Of a DNA stretch of 64,000 nt, positions 51,812 to 62,128 are shown piece by piece. Made by a program: the position numbers and the translations under genes. The stretch comes from Marinomonas gallaica (lineage in GTDB: Bacteria > Pseudomonadota > Gammaproteobacteria > Pseudomonadales > Marinomonadaceae). Under the pieces are notes generated by a model. It was not told where the DNA came from. It saw only the letters and a list, made by a program, of their open reading frames with translations, and made no database searches. The DNA is taken from the NCBI RefSeq assembly GCF_001639745.1, contig NZ_LTAX01000001.1:1-64000 (forward strand), written 5' to 3'. Every line of letters begins with the position of its first letter. Within the stretch, counting starts at the first letter, position 1.

Positions 51812-51837
51812 AAAAAACCGGGCTTTACCCGGTTTCG
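51812..51837 (-). terminator. Terminator after hflC
   Basis: On the minus strand ACCGGG-TAAAG-CCCGGT is followed by TTTTT. It lies 70 nt beyond the hflC stop and 24 nt before the DUF2065 start. Confidence 0.85.
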
Positions 51838-51858
51838 CAGATTCTATCATGATTTTAT

Positions 51859-51894
51859 GGCTGACTTACAGGCATAAGAGCCTGCAAGTCAGCC
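51859..51894 (-). repeat. Long inverted repeat after hflC
   Basis: GGCTGACTTACAGGC pairs with GCCTGCAAGTCAGCC (one mismatch) around a 6-nt loop, 14 nt past the hflC stop. There is no T run on the minus strand, so it looks like a message-end stabiliser upstream of the true terminator at 51812-51837. Confidence 0.6.
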
Positions 51895-51907
51895 AAAAAT
51901 CAGTTCT

Positions 51908-52774
51908 TTATTTCGTTTCTTTAAAGTACTTAAAGAAATCGCTTTCAGGATCCAAAATGAACACATCACCGCTGTTTTCGAAACTTGCGCGGTAAGCTTG
52001 TAGACTACGGTAGAAATCGTAGAATTCAGGATCTTGCTGGTAAGCTTCAGCGTAAACAGAAGCTGCTTGTGCATCACCGTCACCACGAATCATTTCCGCA
52101 TCACGTTGCGCTTCTGCTTCAAGCACTACTCGCTGACGATCTGCATCGGCACGAATACCTTCCGCAAGCTCTAGGCCTTTAGAACGGTGCTCACGAGCCT
52201 CACGCTCACGCTCAGTACGCATACGCTGGTAAACAGACTCACTTACATCTGGCGGCAGATCAATTCGCTTCACACGAATATCAACAATCGTAATACCCAA
52301 CTCACTTTGAGCAACACCATCAATACGATCACGCAGCTCAGTCATCAGCTCTTCACGCTCGCCCGACACCACTTCATGCATCGTACGTTCACCAAACTGG
52401 TTACGTAGACCGGTATCAACACGAGAAGACAGCACTCGATTCGCGACAAACTCATCACCAGACGTCGCCTGATAGAAACGCGCTACATCGGCAATCTTCC
52501 ATTTAACGTAGGAATCAACAATAACCGCTTTTTTCTCAAGCGTTAGATAACGCTGAGGACGTGAATCCATCGTCAAAATACGCGCATCGAATTTCTTCAC
52601 ATCGTTCATAATTGGCAATTTGAAGTGAATACCCGGCTGAACATCCGCCTGAACAATTTCACCAAACTTAAGAACCACCGCACGCTCAGTTTCCTTAACC
52701 ACGTAAAGAGTCTGAGAAGCAACTAAAACCGCTGCCAATACGATAAATAAAATCGCAAAAGATAGGTTTTTCAT
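51908..52774 (-). CDS. hflC: FtsH protease modulator HflC
   Basis: An SPFH/prohibitin protein that forms a large cage with HflK around the membrane protease FtsH. The 288-residue protein has an N-terminal membrane helix (about 5-24), the SPFH domain (about 25-190, AVVLKFGEIVQADVQPGIHFKLP) and a charged C-terminal helix. The ATG overlaps the hflK stop as TAATG, so the two subunits are coupled. Order hfq-hflX-hflK-hflC is as in E. coli. Confidence 0.97.
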   Translation of the reverse strand: MKNLSFAILFIVLAAVLVASQTLYVVKETERAVVLKFGEIVQADVQPGIHFKLPIMNDVKKFDARILTMDSRPQRYLTLEKKAVIVDSYVKWKIADVARFYQATSGDEFVANRVLSSRVDTGLRNQFGERTMHEVVSGEREELMTELRDRIDGVAQSELGITIVDIRVKRIDLPPDVSESVYQRMRTEREREAREHRSKGLELAEGIRADADRQRVVLEAEAQRDAEMIRGDGDAQAASVYAEAYQQDPEFYDFYRSLQAYRASFENSGDVFILDPESDFFKYFKETK

Positions 52775-54021
52775 TAGTTTCTCCCCTCACGCACCGGACT
52801 TGAACTTTGACGATTACGGATCTCAGCAATCACCTGATCGGTTAGTGAGCTGATAGAAGATGAATCGTTTCTAGCTGCATCAGACGATGACGCACGCTGC
52901 TTCATAATCTGATCCAGCGGCAAGTACATCATGTTGTTACCATTTTTCGAGTCAACAACAACCTTGTTTGCCCCTTTGTAAATCGTTTCAATCGTCTCTA
53001 GGTATAGACGCTGACGAGTAACTTCTGGCGCTTTTGCATACTCTTGGTATAGACGATCAAAACGATCCGCCTGACCTTGTGCACGCGCAACGATCTCAGA
53101 ACGATAAGCTTCAGCTTCTTCGCGAATACGCTGAGCCCGACCACGCGCTTCCGGAATGATTCCGTTTGCGTATGATTCTGCCTCGTTACGAACACGCTGC
53201 TCATCCTCTTTGGCTTTGATTACGTCATCAAACGCCGCCTGAACTTGGTTCGGAGCTTGCGTATTTTCAACGTTTACTTTAGAAATCAACAAACCTGTGC
53301 CGTAATTATTAATGTAGGACTGAAGTCGCTCTTTCACTTCTGCCGCTAACACCTCACGACCCTCGGTCAAAATCTGGTCCATTTCAGTGGTACCAACGAC
53401 GTGACGCAATGAACTCTCAACCGCTTGCGCTAGAGAATCCTCTGGTGCACGAACATTTAGAACGAAGTCACGTGGATTATCGATTGAGTACTGAACGGAT
53501 ACGCCCACCTCAACAATCGCCTCATCCACCGTCAACATCAACGCTTTGTGATCGTGCGAACGAACTTTCGTTACGTTGACACGTGTCACAGAGTCAATCA
53601 GTGGTGGATTCCAGTGCAGACCCGGCATAACCGTTTCATGAAATTTACCTAAACGAAGAACAACACCACGCTCTTGCTGGTCAACCTGATAGATGCCTGT
53701 TGCCGCCCACAAGGCAAACAAACCAACAACCACAATACCTACCAAGCCGCCACCTAATTTGCCACCCATTCCTGGGCCGCCATTAGATCCTGAGCCGCCA
53801 TTGCGTTTTTTATTAACGCCCAGCATACCCATTAGCTTATTAAACGCCTCATCAAGGTCTGGTGGTGACTGATCTTTACCACCGTTATTCTGACCTTGAC
53901 GACCCCAAGGGTCGTTATTTGGCTCTTTATCAGGCTCTTTATCGCGACCCCCATTGCTGTTACGGTTTTTATCCGTGTTCCATGGGTCGTTGTCGTTATT
54001 ACCCGGTTCATTCCAGGCCAT
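52774..54021 (-). CDS. hflK: FtsH protease modulator HflK
   Basis: The partner of HflC in the FtsH-HflKC membrane complex. The 415-residue protein starts MAWNEPGNNDNDPW. An Asn/Asp/Gly-rich cytoplasmic tail (about 1-75) leads to one membrane helix (about 87-108), an SPFH domain (about 110-290) and a long Arg/Glu helix. The ATG at 54021 has GGAG 7 nt upstream. A frame running to 54141 would overlap hflX and carries no family residues. It lies 38 nt after hflX. Confidence 0.97.
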   Translation of the reverse strand: MAWNEPGNNDNDPWNTDKNRNSNGGRDKEPDKEPNNDPWGRQGQNNGGKDQSPPDLDEAFNKLMGMLGVNKKRNGGSGSNGGPGMGGKLGGGLVGIVVVGLFALWAATGIYQVDQQERGVVLRLGKFHETVMPGLHWNPPLIDSVTRVNVTKVRSHDHKALMLTVDEAIVEVGVSVQYSIDNPRDFVLNVRAPEDSLAQAVESSLRHVVGTTEMDQILTEGREVLAAEVKERLQSYINNYGTGLLISKVNVENTQAPNQVQAAFDDVIKAKEDEQRVRNEAESYANGIIPEARGRAQRIREEAEAYRSEIVARAQGQADRFDRLYQEYAKAPEVTRQRLYLETIETIYKGANKVVVDSKNGNNMMYLPLDQIMKQRASSSDAARNDSSSISSLTDQVIAEIRNRQSSSPVREGRN

Positions 54022-54058
54022 ACTACATCTCCACTTTCTTGTAATGATAATCCGGTGA

Positions 54059-55348
54059 TTAGGCTGCCTGAACTTGTTCTTCAGACATACCCACTCTAGC
54101 AAGTATTTGTAGAAAATCCTTGCGAGGCAAGCACAATTCAAGCACAGATTGCCCTAATTCGTTGTAAGTTTCGTTTTTAACACCACCCTGCTCAAACAAC
54201 ATCGCCCTAAATCGACCTTGCTCAACAGGAACGATGATGGTTTCTTTAACAACGTCTTCAGATAATAGTTCAGCAATCGCTTGCTCAAGTAAATCAATAC
54301 CTACCCCATCACGAGCAGACACCCAAACTCGCACAGGGTTCCCGTGCTCATCACGATCAATTCGAGGTTCACCGGTCGGCATCGCATCGATCTTATTAAA
54401 CACTTTCAGAATTGGTAGCTCATTCGCACCAATTTCTTCTAGAACAATATCGACATCAGCAATATTTTCATCACGGTTAACATCAGCAGCATCCACGACA
54501 TGCAGTAAAAGGTCAGACTCTGCCGATTCTTTCAATGTCGCTTGGAATGCCTTCACTAATCGGTGCGGCAATTTGCGAATGAAACCTACCGTATCCGCCA
54601 ACACGATCGTACCCACTTGCTCAAGATCAAGACGTCGCAACGTCGGATCCAATGTCGCAAATAGCTGGTCAGCCGCATAAACATCAGCACCAGTCGCACG
54701 GTTAAACAGGGTCGACTTGCCAGCGTTGGTGTAACCTACAAGCGAAACCGTAGGCACATCTGACCGTGAACGAGCACGACGGCTTTGGTCTCGCTGAGAG
54801 TTTACTTTAGCAAGACGTTTTTGGATGGACTTAATGCGCTCACGAAGTAATCGACGGTCAGTCTCAAGCTGCGTTTCACCTGGACCGCGCATCCCGATAC
54901 CACCTTTTTGGCGCTCAAGGTGTGTCCAACCTCGAATCAATCGAGTCGACATATGCTGCAACTGGGCAAGCTCGACTTGCAACTTACCTTCATGCGTACG
55001 AGCACGTTGCGCAAAAATATCTAGAATCAAGCCTGTGCGATCAAGCACTCGGCAATTCAAGACACTTTCAAGATTACGTTCTTGTGAGGGGGATAAGGCA
55101 TGGTCGAAAAGTACCACTTGGGCTTCTTCTCGGATCACAATGTCTTTGATTTCATCCAATTTGCCGGTGCCGACAAAGAACCTAGAATCAGGTCTTTGAC
55201 GAGATCCTGTTACAACCGCAACAGGATCAGCACCAGCAGAGAGAGCGAGTTCTACGAACTCTTCTGGCCCATGATTATCGTCGGAATCGTGAAAATCGAT
55301 ATGAACCAGGACAGCAATTTCACCACTTTCAGGGCGTTCGAAAAACAA
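54059..55348 (-). CDS. hflX: Ribosome-associated GTPase HflX
   Basis: A 50S-binding GTPase that splits stalled ribosomes, notably after heat stress. The 429-residue protein has the N-terminal HflX domain (VLFDHALSPSQERNLE, RTGLILDIFAQRARTHEGKL), a coiled helix with LERQKGGIGMRGPGE, and the G domain with GYTNAGKSTLFN (G1), DTVGF (G3) and NKID (G4). The start is TTG at 55348, with AGAGG 9 nt upstream. It lies 36 nt after hfq, so stress control by the hfq transcript is likely. Confidence 0.97.
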   Translation of the reverse strand: MFFERPESGEIAVLVHIDFHDSDDNHGPEEFVELALSAGADPVAVVTGSRQRPDSRFFVGTGKLDEIKDIVIREEAQVVLFDHALSPSQERNLESVLNCRVLDRTGLILDIFAQRARTHEGKLQVELAQLQHMSTRLIRGWTHLERQKGGIGMRGPGETQLETDRRLLRERIKSIQKRLAKVNSQRDQSRRARSRSDVPTVSLVGYTNAGKSTLFNRATGADVYAADQLFATLDPTLRRLDLEQVGTIVLADTVGFIRKLPHRLVKAFQATLKESAESDLLLHVVDAADVNRDENIADVDIVLEEIGANELPILKVFNKIDAMPTGEPRIDRDEHGNPVRVWVSARDGVGIDLLEQAIAELLSEDVVKETIIVPVEQGRFRAMLFEQGGVKNETYNELGQSVLELCLPRKDFLQILARVGMSEEQVQAA

Positions 55349-55384
55349 GTTATATAACCTCTGTTTGTTCTAGTAAGAACAAAC

Positions 55385-55630
55385 TTATTCTGTAGCATCT
55401 TCCGCCTGATCAGGAGACGGTAGACGAATAGTGCGTGATGGAACAACAGTCGAGATTGCGTGTTTGTATACCATTTGACTAACGGTGTTTTTCAACAAAA
55501 TCACAAACTGATCAAATGACTCGATTTGTCCTTGAAGCTTAATACCATTCACAAGAAAGATAGATACAGGTACTCTTTCTTTGCGAAGTACGTTTAAGTA
55601 AGGGTCTTGTAATGACTGCCCTTTTGACAT
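55385..55630 (-). CDS. hfq: RNA chaperone Hfq
   Basis: A ring-shaped hexamer that pairs small RNAs with messages. The 81-residue protein starts [13 protein letters not shown] and has Sm1 ([22 protein letters not shown], residues about 21-42) and Sm2 ([12 protein letters not shown], about 53-64). The C-terminal tail is short, 102 residues being the E. coli length. GGAG 6 nt before the ATG at 55630 fixes the start. It lies 88 nt after miaA, enough for its own promoter. Confidence 0.98.
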   Translation of the reverse strand: MSKGQSLQDPYLNVLRKERVPVSIFLVNGIKLQGQIESFDQFVILLKNTVSQMVYKHAISTVVPSRTIRLPSPDQAEDATE

Positions 55631-55718
55631 CGGATTCTCCTTAAGCAAGCAAACTTATAATTAAAATATTGGCAAAACAATACTATAGATAGTACACCAA
55701 AACTTTTCTGATTTCCCC

Positions 55719-56651
55719 TTATATAATCTCGCTTTCCAAGTATTTCAAGGTTTGTCCTAAAAGATCTTTATGTAAGCTATCAAAAATCACTAAATCATCC
55801 CAGCCACGTAACCAAGTATGCTGACGTTTTGCTAATTGCCTCGTCGCAACAACACCCTTAAATACAGCCTCATCAAGCGTATCCTCCCCTTCCAAATACT
55901 GCCACAACTGACGGTATCCGACACAGCGAACCGATGGCATTTCTATCGTTAAGTCTCCGCGCCGATGCAGCCCTTCAACCTCGGCTAAGAAGCCCTGCTC
56001 CATCATAATATGGAAACGCTGCTCTATTCGCTGATGAAGCACTGAGCGCTCTTGTGGCATCACAGCAATATTAACCAACTCAAACGGCAGTTCCTGCGCT
56101 TCTTGCTCCGCCCACAACTGAGTCATAGTTTTGCCCGTTAAGCGGTACACCTCTAATGCACGCTGCAAACGTTGCGAGTCGTTGGGATTGATTCTAGCCG
56201 CCGCCACTGGGTCAATTTCTTTAAGCTGCTCATGCAAACTCGCCAAACCAAATTTTGCAGCATGCTGATCGAATTCAGCACGAATTGCCGGATCGGCTGA
56301 TGGCATTGGCGCCAATCCTTTCTGCAACGCATTAAAATACATCATGGTACCACCCACCAAAAGCGGTGTTTTACCCTGCGCCACAATATCTTCCACTTCA
56401 CGCTGCACATCAGATAAGAAATCAGCCGCAGAATAACTTTCAGTTGGTTCAATAATATCGATTAAACGGTGAGGTGCTTTGGCTAACGTCTCTGCATCCG
56501 GCTTAGCAGTACCAATATCCATACCTTTGTATACTAGGGCGGAATCAACACTGATAATGTCATAGCCGTGCTGACTGGCAAGCTCAACAGCAAGCCCTGT
56601 TTTACCCGAGGCAGTTGGCCCCATTAAGCAAACGACTTTAGGTTTAGACAT
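55719..56651 (-). CDS. miaA: tRNA dimethylallyltransferase MiaA
   Basis: Adds the isopentenyl group to A37 of tRNAs that read codons starting with U. The 310-residue protein has the P-loop [17 protein letters not shown] (about 8-24), [34 protein letters not shown] and the C-terminal [14 protein letters not shown]. It begins 3 nt after the mutL stop and is followed by hfq, the conserved mutL-miaA-hfq order. Confidence 0.98.
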   Translation of the reverse strand: MSKPKVVCLMGPTASGKTGLAVELASQHGYDIISVDSALVYKGMDIGTAKPDAETLAKAPHRLIDIIEPTESYSAADFLSDVQREVEDIVAQGKTPLLVGGTMMYFNALQKGLAPMPSADPAIRAEFDQHAAKFGLASLHEQLKEIDPVAAARINPNDSQRLQRALEVYRLTGKTMTQLWAEQEAQELPFELVNIAVMPQERSVLHQRIEQRFHIMMEQGFLAEVEGLHRRGDLTIEMPSVRCVGYRQLWQYLEGEDTLDEAVFKGVVATRQLAKRQHTWLRGWDDLVIFDSLHKDLLGQTLKYLESEII

Positions 56652-56654
56652 GTT

Positions 56655-58628
56655 TTAGCGGCCCCGTAAAAATAATTTATCTAAATCAGACATGGATAAC
56701 TGAGTCCAAGTTGGTCGTCCATGGTTACATTGCCCACTGCGCTCAGTAATTTCCATATCACGAAGCAAACTGTTCATTTCAGCAATGGTCAACTTTCGGT
56801 TCGCTCGAACAGCACCGTGACAGGACATCGTCGCCATCAATTCATTAGCGCGCGCTTGCAATAAGTCACTGGTTCCGTTGACCATCAAATCACTGATAAC
56901 ATCTCGAACCAAGCCTTCAATATCACCGTCAATTAATATGATCGGCACTTCGCGCACCATGACACTTTCAGGGCCAGAACGCTCGATTTTGAAACCAAAC
57001 TGCGCAAACACATCATGACTGTCTTCCACTAAATCCGCTTCTGCTTGCGATAGAGACACATTAATAGGCACCAAAAGCGGCTGTGACGCGACACTTTTAG
57101 CATAAAATGCTGCTTTCATTCGCTCATAAACAATACGCTCATGTGCCGCATGCATATCAACGATGATCATGCCGGTTTCCGTTTCCGAGAGGATATACAC
57201 ACCATGTATTTGCGCCACCGCGTAACCTAGCGGGGGTGTCATTGCATGACTTGGCATAGGCTCTCGCACTCGTCCTGTGCCCGCAGAGACACTCAAACTG
57301 GAATCGTTTGTACTTTTTAAAGGGGGTGTTTGAGTGACAACAGGCGTAATTTCACCTGTTTCAGGGTTAATATGCTCGCCCTCAAACTGACGAGCAAAGT
57401 CGTTCATCTTAGACACCGCACTGAGTTGCCCAGTCACTTGACCTGTTGTAGGCACATACTTTGGTGTGTAAGAGTTCGGTGTGTGCCCACTATTTTGACC
57501 CGAGCTCATCCAAGAGGCATCTCGAGCCGCCGAAGGGTGCCCTAAGCCTAAATTCGCTTGATCTTTAATTTGTGGTTCTTGCTGCTGGATTGGGTTTTCA
57601 GCAGCCCCCTGCATCCCCGACTCTGGCCGAACATCTGCCAATACTTTATGAATACGGCTGAACAAGAAGTCATGCACCAATCGCCCATCACGAAAACGTA
57701 CTTCATGTTTAGTTGGGTGGACATTTACATCAACCGTACCAGGATCCAACTCAAGATACAGAACAAAGGTAGGATGGCGACCGTTATACAATACATCGCG
57801 ATAAGCCTGACGCACCGCATGAGCAACCAACTTGTCACGCACAACACGGCCGTTCACAAAGAAATACTGCAAATCTGCCTGCGATCGAGAAAAAGTTGGT
57901 AACCCAATCCACCCCCACAAACGCAACCCTGCCGCCTCAACATCAATGGTCAGCGCATTCTCAATGAACTTTTTACCCAACAAGTTTGCTAAGCGATGCT
58001 CCGCATGCAGCTGATCTTGGACCGGACGAAGATCATACACTTGCTTACCGTTATGACTTAAGCGAAAACCTACGTCGTAGCGACTGAGCGCCAACCGTTT
58101 TACAACTTCTTCTAAATGATTGAATTCTGTTTTCTCTGTTCGCAGAAATTTACGTCGCGCTGGCGTATTAAAAAACAGATCGCGCGCCTCGATCGTCGTA
58201 CCTTGAGGATGTGACGCAGGTCGAACAGACGTCGCCATATCCTTACCTTCCGCTTCGACACGCCAAGCCTCAGGCTCGCCTTCGGCACAAGATGTTAAGT
58301 GTAAACGTGAAACAGAGCTGATACTGGCCAAGGCTTCGCCACGAAACCCAAGCGTTGCAACGGCCTCTAAGTCATCTAGCGTAATGATCTTACTCGTCGC
58401 ATGGCGACTCAGCGCTAAGGATAAATCGTCTTTAACGATACCGCGGCCATTATCTCGAATCTTAATACCGCGCACGCCACCCTGCTCAACATCAATATCA
58501 AGCTGGGTAGCGCCTGCGTCTAAACTATTTTCCAGCAATTCTTTTACAACCGATGCGGGGCGCTCTACCACCTCCCCCGCCGCTATTTGGTTAGCTAAGC
58601 GAGGGGACAGCAAATTTATTCTAGTCAT
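56655..58628 (-). CDS. mutL: DNA mismatch repair protein MutL (endonuclease-type)
   Basis: Couples MutS mismatch recognition to strand incision. The 657-residue protein has the GHKL ATPase (1-330: Glu29-Asn33, [16 protein letters not shown]), a low-complexity linker (about 335-455) and a dimerisation domain. The C-terminus carries the metal-dependent endonuclease motifs: D491MHAAHE497RIVYE502 (Met in place of the usual Gln), SCHGAVRA at 602-609 and CNHGRP at 634-639. So this MutL probably nicks DNA itself, unlike E. coli MutL, which relies on MutH. Confidence 0.97.
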   Translation of the reverse strand: MTRINLLSPRLANQIAAGEVVERPASVVKELLENSLDAGATQLDIDVEQGGVRGIKIRDNGRGIVKDDLSLALSRHATSKIITLDDLEAVATLGFRGEALASISSVSRLHLTSCAEGEPEAWRVEAEGKDMATSVRPASHPQGTTIEARDLFFNTPARRKFLRTEKTEFNHLEEVVKRLALSRYDVGFRLSHNGKQVYDLRPVQDQLHAEHRLANLLGKKFIENALTIDVEAAGLRLWGWIGLPTFSRSQADLQYFFVNGRVVRDKLVAHAVRQAYRDVLYNGRHPTFVLYLELDPGTVDVNVHPTKHEVRFRDGRLVHDFLFSRIHKVLADVRPESGMQGAAENPIQQQEPQIKDQANLGLGHPSAARDASWMSSGQNSGHTPNSYTPKYVPTTGQVTGQLSAVSKMNDFARQFEGEHINPETGEITPVVTQTPPLKSTNDSSLSVSAGTGRVREPMPSHAMTPPLGYAVAQIHGVYILSETETGMIIVDMHAAHERIVYERMKAAFYAKSVASQPLLVPINVSLSQAEADLVEDSHDVFAQFGFKIERSGPESVMVREVPIILIDGDIEGLVRDVISDLMVNGTSDLLQARANELMATMSCHGAVRANRKLTIAEMNSLLRDMEITERSGQCNHGRPTWTQLSMSDLDKLFLRGR

Positions 58629-58652
58629 GAGACTCCTTGGCCGAGAGGTCGT

Positions 58653-59984
58653 TTAACTGGCAGGGATAGATAACTTTTGACCTATCCAAATTACATCGTT
58701 GCGTAGGGTATTGGCTGAGCGCAAAGAGTCAAGAGACACACCATTCTTTCTGGCAATTTCTGACAATGTATCGCCTTTTGATACCGTGTAGGTATAGCCA
58801 CCTTTTTGAGTTTTTTGCCAAGCGATATAAGTACCATCCGGAGGGTTCGAGACAAAGAAATCCTCTACTCCTTTGGCAATTGAAGAAGCCAGTTTGCGAC
58901 GATAAGTCAGACTCGATAGATTTTTTGCTTCTGTTTTGTTCGATACGAACCCTGTCTCAATCAAAATAGAAGGAATATCGGGGGATTTCAACACCACAAA
59001 GCCGGCTTGCTGGACTGAGTTTTTATGCAGTTTGGCAACGCCTCGCATTTCACCCAACACTTCTTTGCCAATATCTAAACTCATCTGAATGGTTGAATTC
59101 ATTGACATATCAAGCAGTACTTCGGCTAACAGTTGATCTTTATCGTCTAACGAGATCCCACCCACTAAGTCAGCAGATTGCTCTTGTTGCGCCAACCAAC
59201 GACCCATTTCAGAAGTCTTACCGCTCAGTGACAACGCCCAAACGGACGCACCACGAGCCGAGGACTTCGTAAACGCATCCGCATGAATCGAAATCATCAG
59301 ATCTGCATTGGCTTCGCGAGCTACTCGGGAACGATCACGCAATTGCAAATACACATCTGTAGAGCGAGTCATCACGGCCTTAATTCCTGGTTTCGCATTT
59401 AGACGTTTAGCCAACTCTCGACCAATCGACAACACAATGTCTTTTTCCCTAACTTTGTATTGTCCCAATGCGCCAGGATCTTTACCGCCATGTCCCGGGT
59501 CAATCACCACGACAATATCGCGCTTCTCATCGGAAATGGATGCTAGACTTTTAACGACCGTCGGGGCAGAACTACTCTGCACGCCGTAATCCAATTCCAC
59601 CAAAATGCGAGGCCCATAACCGCCCGATGCAGCCAGCTTAGTCGTTTTAGCTTTGACTTTTTTATTGAGGTCGAGAACAAAGCGCATACCAGAGTCGCGT
59701 TTCGCATAGCGCACACGTAAAAGCGCGTCGGAAGACAACGCAGACAGACTTGCCACCACGTCTTGCGAAATATCGGTATCATTAATGTCCAAAACAACCC
59801 GATCAGGGTTGCTAAGTGGGAACATACGATGATCAACAGAGCTATCAAGCTCAAACACAAGGCGCGTTGAGCCTGGTTGTTGACCGACACGAATATCTTT
59901 GACTTGAGCGGCCTGCATCAGCGTGCTCATTGTCAATAAAAGCACTGGCAATAGCCAATTAATAGAAAACAATTTTTTATACAT
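58653..59984 (-). CDS. amiB: N-acetylmuramoyl-L-alanine amidase with AMIN and LysM domains
   Basis: A periplasmic zinc amidase that cuts stem peptides off glycan strands for daughter-cell separation. The 443-residue protein has a signal peptide (about 1-25, cleavage near LMQA-AQ), an AMIN septal-targeting domain (about 27-130), the amidase_3 domain (about 155-385) with ligands His165, Glu180 and His234 and catalytic Glu343, and a LysM domain (about 396-441). A good promoter and an upstream terminator make it the first gene of amiB-mutL-miaA-hfq. Position matches amiB. Confidence 0.95.
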   Translation of the reverse strand: MYKKLFSINWLLPVLLLTMSTLMQAAQVKDIRVGQQPGSTRLVFELDSSVDHRMFPLSNPDRVVLDINDTDISQDVVASLSALSSDALLRVRYAKRDSGMRFVLDLNKKVKAKTTKLAASGGYGPRILVELDYGVQSSSAPTVVKSLASISDEKRDIVVVIDPGHGGKDPGALGQYKVREKDIVLSIGRELAKRLNAKPGIKAVMTRSTDVYLQLRDRSRVAREANADLMISIHADAFTKSSARGASVWALSLSGKTSEMGRWLAQQEQSADLVGGISLDDKDQLLAEVLLDMSMNSTIQMSLDIGKEVLGEMRGVAKLHKNSVQQAGFVVLKSPDIPSILIETGFVSNKTEAKNLSSLTYRRKLASSIAKGVEDFFVSNPPDGTYIAWQKTQKGGYTYTVSKGDTLSEIARKNGVSLDSLRSANTLRNDVIWIGQKLSIPAS

Positions 59985-60012
59985 ATCAGACAGCTAGCAA
60001 GTATATGGTTAC

Positions 60013-60041
60013 ACTATAACGGTTGCCGTCTCTGATCTCAA
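60013..60041 (-). promoter_or_regulatory. Putative amiB promoter
   Basis: On the minus strand TTGAGA (60041-60036, 5/6) and TATAGT (60018-60013, 5/6) are separated by 17 nt, with a start expected near 60006. It lies between the tsaE terminator and amiB. Confidence 0.65.
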
Positions 60042-60061
60042 ATAGACAATATATTGAGCAC

Positions 60062-60084
60062 AAAAAAGGAGGCTAAAGCCTCCT
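60062..60084 (-). terminator. Terminator after tsaE
   Basis: On the minus strand AGGAGGC-TTTA-GCCTCCT is followed by TTTTT, less than 10 nt past the tsaE stop. It isolates nnr-tsaE from amiB. Confidence 0.9.
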
Positions 60085-60092
60085 CGAATTAT

Positions 60093-60563
60093 CTAGCTGG
60101 CAAGCCGTTGCGATATTTCAGCTACCGCTTCGACACCGTAGCTGGTTTTCGGTTCAATAGAGACTGATCTACCGTGACGTATTAACTCTAGGTAAACCAC
60201 TAAATCAGGCTTAGGCAAAACACCCTCCCCCATTTCGGCCCATTCTACTAAACATAAAGCGCCATCTTTAAAATAATCACGAATCCCCATGTATTCTAAT
60301 TCTTCAGGGTTACTGATGCGATAGAGATCAAAGTGAAAGACGTCCTGATTTTCAAACTCATAAGGTTCAACAATGGTATAGGTTGGACTTTTAACCGGAC
60401 CAATATAGCCCAAACCTCGAAGAATCCCCCGTACCAACGTGGTCTTCCCCATGCCTAGATTGCCATCTAAATACACCACTCCACCACTTTTGAGTGATGC
60501 CGAAAGGTTCTCACCAAACAGCTCCATTGACTCTTCACCAAACACTTCTTTTTCAAACAACAT
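60093..60563 (-). CDS. tsaE: tRNA threonylcarbamoyladenosine biosynthesis ATPase TsaE
   Basis: The P-loop ATPase that resets the TsaB-TsaD complex in making t6A37 on tRNAs reading ANN codons. The 156-residue protein has Walker A in YLDGNLGMGKTTLVRGIL (about 31-48), KSPTYTIVEPY (switch region), HFDLYRISNPEELEYMGIRDYF and the conserved VEWAEMGEGVLP. The ATG at 60563 is preferred; a GTG four codons upstream (60575) is possible. It lies about 28 nt after nnr, a standard pairing. Confidence 0.96.
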   Translation of the reverse strand: MLFEKEVFGEESMELFGENLSASLKSGGVVYLDGNLGMGKTTLVRGILRGLGYIGPVKSPTYTIVEPYEFENQDVFHFDLYRISNPEELEYMGIRDYFKDGALCLVEWAEMGEGVLPKPDLVVYLELIRHGRSVSIEPKTSYGVEAVAEISQRLAS

Positions 60564-60603
60564 AATGTTACTCACTTACCTACACACGTCTGCATGCGAA
60601 ATT

Positions 60604-62085
60604 TTATTCTAGATAATCCAATAATTGATAGGGCTGCATTGTCACCATACCTATATTCTGCTGACATTTTTGCGCCGCTTTGTTGTGCCAAGCAGCCGCA
60701 ATGACTGCCGCTTCAAAAACGTCGTCATAGTACGCCAAACATGACCCCACCATACCACTTAATACATCCCCTGAGCCGCCCTTAGCCAAGCCAGGACAAG
60801 CCCCCCCAACAATCATGGTGCGCCCATCAGGTGCCGCTACGACACTTGTTGCTCCTTTCAATATCACCACCGATTGGTAACGATCTGCGATGGTACGTGC
60901 CGCCAAAGGTAAATCTTGAAGTATTTCTGGGACCTTTTTGCTTAACAGCCTGGCTGCCTCTCCAGGGTGAGGCGTTACCACCATTTTTTGTCTCACAACT
61001 GGTTGCTCAGTCAACCAATACAAACCATCTGCATCAACGATGGTTGGATAATCATCCAACACCTTAAATTGCTGCCATATACTTTCAGACCATTCGGAGC
61101 GCCCTAAACCAGGCCCTATTACCAATACAGACTCTTGTCCTCTGAGCGTTGAGGAAATATTCATTTCATGCGATGCGACTGCCATCACATTAGGATTACG
61201 TACCAAAGAGGCGTTCAGATGTCTCTCTTGGGTATATAAACACACTGTGCCAGCACCACTTTTAGCAGCCGCCTCACTTGCCATAATGGCAGCACCGCCA
61301 TACCCATGATCTCCAGCTATGACTGTGACATGCCCATAAGTTCCTTTATGGGAGTTTGGCTTACGCCCACAGGGGGGCATAACATCAAGTACTGTGGCAG
61401 CCAAAAAATAGGCTTGTGGCTGCTCAGACAGGTCAACTGCCTGTAAGTTCTCCGTCACAATTTCGCGGTAGAAAGACGGACCGTCTTGCAAATAATGCCC
61501 TATTTTGTCACCAATAAAAGTCACCACTAGATCGGCTTGCACCGCCAACTCAGCCTTACCTGTGAACAAATCTAAACCACTAGGGCAATCCACACTAACT
61601 AACCAAGCGCCCGCATCAGCCAAACCATTCATTACCTGAATCGCTCGCTCAAATTGCGCAGACAACGGCGCCCTAAAACCAATGCCCAACAAAGCATCAA
61701 CGATCACAGGAGCGTGATCATCATCTAGCTCATCAATGCTTCTTACTTGAACATTTTCAAGCTCATAGGCTATTTTCTCCGCCCGTAAGGCATCCCCTTT
61801 CCTAGGAGAACTGGCTGCATCATAAACTATAACCTGCAAGCCATCTTGCGCAGCAAGAGCCGCCACCACCCATCCATCGCCGCCATTATTGCCGCCACCG
61901 ACAACAATCGCCAGGTGAGTCACCCCGCGTTGACGCCGCAAGATATGGTTATAAAGAGCCTGACCCGCACGCAACATCATTGGAAAGCTAGCGCCTTCAT
62001 GGGCAAAGCTGGCCTGTTCACGAGACCGAATAGCAGCCACGTCGAACAAAGGGCTAAGAAAGCGTGATGAAAGCAAAGATGGCAT
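60604..62085 (-). CDS. nnr: Bifunctional NAD(P)H-hydrate epimerase / ADP-dependent dehydratase
   Basis: Repairs damaged NAD(P)H hydrates. The 493-residue protein fuses the YjeF N-terminal epimerase (about 1-215, GGGNNGGDGWVVAALA, VIVDALLGIGF, SVDCPSGLD) to the C-terminal ADP-dependent dehydratase (about 225-493, SHKGTYGHVTVIAGDHGYGGA, VTPHPGEAARLL, GGSGDVLSGMVGS). The ATG at 62085 has GGAGG 8 nt upstream. A frame to 62127 has no such signal. It precedes tsaE, the usual neighbour. Confidence 0.96.
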   Translation of the reverse strand: MPSLLSSRFLSPLFDVAAIRSREQASFAHEGASFPMMLRAGQALYNHILRRQRGVTHLAIVVGGGNNGGDGWVVAALAAQDGLQVIVYDAASSPRKGDALRAEKIAYELENVQVRSIDELDDDHAPVIVDALLGIGFRAPLSAQFERAIQVMNGLADAGAWLVSVDCPSGLDLFTGKAELAVQADLVVTFIGDKIGHYLQDGPSFYREIVTENLQAVDLSEQPQAYFLAATVLDVMPPCGRKPNSHKGTYGHVTVIAGDHGYGGAAIMASEAAAKSGAGTVCLYTQERHLNASLVRNPNVMAVASHEMNISSTLRGQESVLVIGPGLGRSEWSESIWQQFKVLDDYPTIVDADGLYWLTEQPVVRQKMVVTPHPGEAARLLSKKVPEILQDLPLAARTIADRYQSVVILKGATSVVAAPDGRTMIVGGACPGLAKGGSGDVLSGMVGSCLAYYDDVFEAAVIAAAWHNKAAQKCQQNIGMVTMQPYQLLDYLE

Positions 62086-62128
62086 GATAGCGTCCTCCCA
62101 TGTTTTGAACGTAAAGCCCAAGAGCACT

